NCBI GenBank assembly: GCA_947085825.1
Contig: CAMTXX010000056.1
Span: 1-23,862 of the forward strand
From: JAOUFP01 sp947085825
GTDB taxonomy: Bacteria; Nitrospirota; Thermodesulfovibrionia; Thermodesulfovibrionales; UBA6898
Direction of reading: 5' to 3'
DNA: 23,862 nucleotides
The translations under genes were made by a program, and so were the position numbers. The notes under the pieces are model-generated. The model had not been told where the DNA came from. It worked only from the letters and a program-made list of their open reading frames with translations, and ran no database searches. Of the stretch, positions 22,550-23,862 are shown one piece after another. Each line of letters opens with the position of its first letter. Position 1 is the first letter of the stretch.

Positions 22550-22783
22550 CGGAACTCTCTTTGCTCAAATTGAAAAGTTTTCATCAAATATCAGGGCGAG
22601 GCGGAGGGCGTGTTCGTCGGAAGATTTGGCAAATGACTGAAAGGCCTCCTTGAGTTCCTTCTGGCTGGCACATGTCCGAAATCGAACATTTCCCACAATG
22701 CCAAATTTTCTCGACCCCGCGAATTCACATGATTGCACGTGAAGGAATGAACGGAATACTTCACTGGCTAAAACATCTGAATC
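22550..22783. other. Intergenic stretch with a frameshifted copy of a small gene
   Basis: Apart from the direct-repeat copy at 22591-22693 I see no gene here. On the minus strand that copy starts MFDFGHV and, after a one-base deletion relative to the copy at 23427-23530, continues in another frame as RKELKEAFQSFAKSSDEHAL and ends at a TGA at 22565-22567, so it is a broken version of the 41-codon frame at 23401-23526. The remainder (22694-22783) shows neither promoter nor coding signal I can support, beyond the tail end of the ParE gene. Confidence 0.6.
22591..22693 (-). repeat. Direct repeat copy A (degenerate)
   Basis: A 103-bp stretch that matches 23427-23530 in the same orientation with one single-base gap and about a dozen substitutions (shared blocks include CAGGGCGAGGCGGAGGGCGT and GACATGTCC-type ends). 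The two copies flank the ParDE module. Confidence 0.8.
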
Positions 22784-23086
22784 TTACGGCACAGCAAGCC
22801 TTGTTTCTATGTCCATACGTCCGTGAAGAACGCGGACAATCTCTATCGTATCGGCAAGCGTTTGACGGTAAAAAATCACATGACTGCCCGCGTTGAGTTT
22901 GCGGTACCCATTCAGAATCTCGTTACAGTCCTTTCCTTGTAGAGGATTGGCGGTCAACTGATGAAAGCAGTCATCCAGCATGGTTAAATACTGATCACGC
23001 TGGTCGCGTCCCCAATGCTCTTGCGTGTAACGGCCGATCTTTTTCAAATCGGCCTTGGCCTTATTTGTGATGGTAAAAGAGGGCAT
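22784..23086 (-). CDS. ParE/RelE superfamily toxin
   Basis: A 100-residue toxin of the RelE/ParE fold: MPSFTITNKAKADLKKIGRY, TQEHWGRDQRDQYLTMLDDC, and the C-terminal strands NAGSHVIFYRQTLADTIEIV followed by RVLHGRMDIETRL. The RVLHGRMD end and its ParD-type partner indicate the ParE branch (DNA gyrase poison) rather than a ribosome-dependent RNase, but this is from family pattern. Its start overlaps the antitoxin stop codon (TAATG), ensuring coupled synthesis. The module sits in gene debris between two direct repeats. Confidence 0.88.
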   Translation of the reverse strand: MPSFTITNKAKADLKKIGRYTQEHWGRDQRDQYLTMLDDCFHQLTANPLQGKDCNEILNGYRKLNAGSHVIFYRQTLADTIEIVRVLHGRMDIETRLAVP

Positions 23087-23328
23087 TACTTGAGATTGCT
23101 GTCATCAAGCTCATCAATTAATCCCTTGAGGGAATAGACGGCTTTACCGCTTTCCTCCCCCTCGACAAGTGCGCGACGTAACAGGGATAACTTGGTTTCC
23201 CGTTCCTCCAATAGCCGGAGTCCGGCACGTATCGCTTCACTGGTTGAACCAAAACGGCCTTGGGCGACCTGCTGAGAAATAAATTGTTCATAGTGTGAGC
23301 CTATCGTTACGCTGGTATTCTTTTGCAT
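23086..23328 (-). CDS. ParD-type ribbon-helix-helix antitoxin
   Basis: An 80-residue antitoxin. The N-terminal TSVTIGSHYEQFISQQVAQG and GRFGSTSEAIRAGLRLLEER form the ribbon-helix-helix DNA-binding and dimer region; the C-terminal, acidic part (LVEGEESGKAVYSLKGLIDE) is the usual toxin-binding tail. GGAGG lies about eight bases before the ATG at 23328. ParD proteins repress their own operon; an AT-rich palindrome over the promoter (23361-23372) is the likely operator. Confidence 0.88.
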   Translation of the reverse strand: MQKNTSVTIGSHYEQFISQQVAQGRFGSTSEAIRAGLRLLEERETKLSLLRRALVEGEESGKAVYSLKGLIDELDDSNLK

Positions 23329-23361
23329 AATATAACCTCCATCTTTGCCCTGATTGATATT

Positions 23362-23390
23362 ATTATATAATATTTATTGGTATAAATAAA
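23362..23390 (-). promoter_or_regulatory. parDE promoter with overlapping palindromic operator
   Basis: On the minus strand TTTATT (23390-23385) and TATAAT (23367-23362) are spaced by 17 bases, about 34 bases before the antitoxin start. The 12-bp perfect palindrome TATTATATAATA (23361-23372) covers the -10, a natural site for ParD autorepression. Confidence 0.45.
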
Positions 23391-23400
23391 GACGGAAGGC

Positions 23401-23526
23401 TTATCTGCTAACCGCCCTGATGACTTTCAGGGCGAGGCGGAGGGCGTGTTCGTCGGTGGATTTGGCGAGGGATTGAAAGGCTTCTTTGAGTTCCTTCCGG
23501 TTCAGGACATGTCCGAAATCAAACAT
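23401..23526 (-). CDS. Small 41-aa protein downstream of a PIN-toxin fragment
   Basis: A 41-codon frame: MFDFGHVLNRKELKEAFQSL, then AKSTDEHALRLALKVIRAVS and a final R. It is mostly helical and charged and of no family I know. GAGG lies three to four bases before the ATG, close for a ribosome site. The ATG is 7 bases after the stop of the PIN-domain fragment (23534-23536), suggesting an original PIN-plus-small-protein operon. A frameshifted second copy lies at 22591-22693, so this unit has been duplicated; conservation of frame in this copy only suggests that it was once coding. Confidence 0.4.
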   Translation of the reverse strand: MFDFGHVLNRKELKEAFQSLAKSTDEHALRLALKVIRAVSR

Positions 23527-23530
23527 TTCC
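23427..23530 (-). repeat. Direct repeat copy B
   Basis: The intact partner of 22591-22693, 104 bp, same orientation. It covers most of the 41-codon frame and its upstream edge. Similarity stops at the ATG-proximal TTTCC on one side and near CTGA/CTGAT on the other. Confidence 0.8.
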
Positions 23531-23533
23531 TCA

Positions 23534-23643
23534 CTATAATATTGGCGCCGCGTAACCTGCCTGCTTAAAGTGTTCGTCGAAAGTAAGCGCCTGTTTTATG
23601 CCGAATTCATCCATAGCAGAAAATGAAAAGCAGTCAACCATGC
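23534..23643 (-). pseudogene. PIN-domain toxin, C-terminal fragment cut by an IS remnant
   Basis: On the minus strand the frame ending at a TAG (23534-23536) reads DEFGIKQALTFDEHFKQAGY and then AAPIL. This is the typical C-terminus of VapC-like PIN-domain RNases, with the late acidic residue in LTFDEHF. The frame does not continue upstream as a full PIN domain: at 23644 the sequence becomes the inverted repeat of the ISL3-type element. So only about the last 30 residues remain in view; the rest was displaced beyond the window or lost. Confidence 0.65.
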
Positions 23644-23861
23644 GGTTCCTCGCTGTTTAGAGTGGGTAAGATTGAAAAGAGTATGAGTGGAGGGGTTAAA
23701 ATAGAGCATTATGAGAGATACATATCTTTTTCAAATAGCCTTGTTCAAGCTGCCAAGGCGCGTGCCAGAGGCTATAGGACTACTCACAATCTAATTGCAA
23801 TGATCTACCTCATTGGAGGAAAACTTAACTTTGGGTTACCCATTTGAAACAGCGAGGAGCC
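23644..23861 (+). mobile_element. Internally deleted ISL3-family insertion sequence (MITE-like)
   Basis: Terminal inverted repeats GGTTCCTCGCTGTTT at 23644 and, on the other strand from 23861, GGCTCCTCGCTGTTT, with a further matching TGGGTAA about six bases in. Between them an open frame ends at a TGA (23845-23847) with ERYISFSNSLVQAAKARARG and YRTTHNLIAMIYLIGGKLNF, the C-terminus of ISL3 (IS204/IS1001-type) transposases. At 218 bp it keeps both ends and only about 50 transposase codons, so it cannot move by itself. The target duplication, 8 bp in this family, cannot be checked because the window ends at 23862. Confidence 0.75.
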
Positions 23862-23862
23862 C

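Noticed and set aside
22672..22896. Plus-strand frame opposite the start of the ParE region
   Set aside because: Overlaps the well-supported ParE gene on the other strand and direct repeat A; no domain or ribosome site.
23447..23470. TGTTCGTCGG...GGATTTGG in repeat B as another unit of the left array
   Set aside because: The spacing between the two blocks is 5 rather than 8 bases and the sequence is explained by codons for TDEH and KS in the 41-codon frame; likely coincidence.

Overview
The window looks like a bacterial contig of moderate GC from an anaerobic, sulfur-metabolising lineage. The mix of a TusA/DsrE-type sulfur relay operon, a DUF4390-NtrY-NtrX cassette, a rpmE-DUF1385-prfA-prmC cluster, nadB-pyk and acs fits Nitrospirota (Thermodesulfovibrionia-like) or a deltaproteobacterial relative. 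This taxonomic call is inference from gene content only. Both ends of the window lie in repeated DNA (a 23-bp repeat array on the left, an ISL3-type insertion-sequence remnant on the right), as expected if an assembly broke at repeats.

Layout. 1-140: inverted array of 23-bp units, each with a conserved TGTTCG block, 8 variable bases and a WGGATT block, running straight into a 5'-truncated tonB-like gene (157-741). 796-824: bidirectional terminator. 846-2195 (minus): four-gene sulfur-carrier operon (DsrH-like, DsrE-like, DsrF-like, TusA) behind a clear sigma-70 promoter. 2360-2444: tRNA-Leu(GAG). 2531-5741 (minus): hisI-hisE-HIT-(29-aa membrane peptide)-acs. 5803-12417 (minus): a defence operon: short peptide, DUF6978-like protein, DUF1828/DUF1829 protein, type III Mod methyltransferase, MNT nucleotidyltransferase, HEPN protein, Res helicase. 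12421-12903 (minus): adenosine-specific kinase. 13000-16934 (plus): DUF4390 protein, NtrY-like kinase, NtrX/NtrC-like regulator. 16946-19944 (minus): nadB-pyk. 20172-22549 (plus): rpmE, a stub of DUF1385, prfA, prmC. 22591-23862: gene debris with a ParDE toxin-antitoxin module between two 103-104 bp direct repeats, a PIN-toxin fragment and an internally deleted ISL3-family element.

Most notable. (1) The defence operon combines type III restriction-modification genes with an embedded MNT-HEPN pair and two uncharacterised proteins. Its Res subunit stops right after the helicase and lacks the usual C-terminal nuclease region, while its Mod carries an in-frame palindromic repeat insertion and an AT-rich target-recognition segment. 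Read together, this is either a decayed restriction system kept as methylase plus helicase, or a system whose effector has changed. (2) The 23-bp unit array with hypervariable 8-mers at the left edge matches no standard repeat class that I recognise. (3) Several ordinary loci show recent erosion: DUF1385 reduced to 55 codons inside its usual cluster, and a frame-sensitive heptamer repeat inside prmC.

Housekeeping genes work in the expected pathways: histidine biosynthesis steps 2 and 3 (HisE, HisI), acetate activation (Acs), quinolinate/NAD synthesis (NadB), lower glycolysis (pyruvate kinase), and translation termination (RF1 with its methyltransferase PrmC, beside ribosomal protein bL31).
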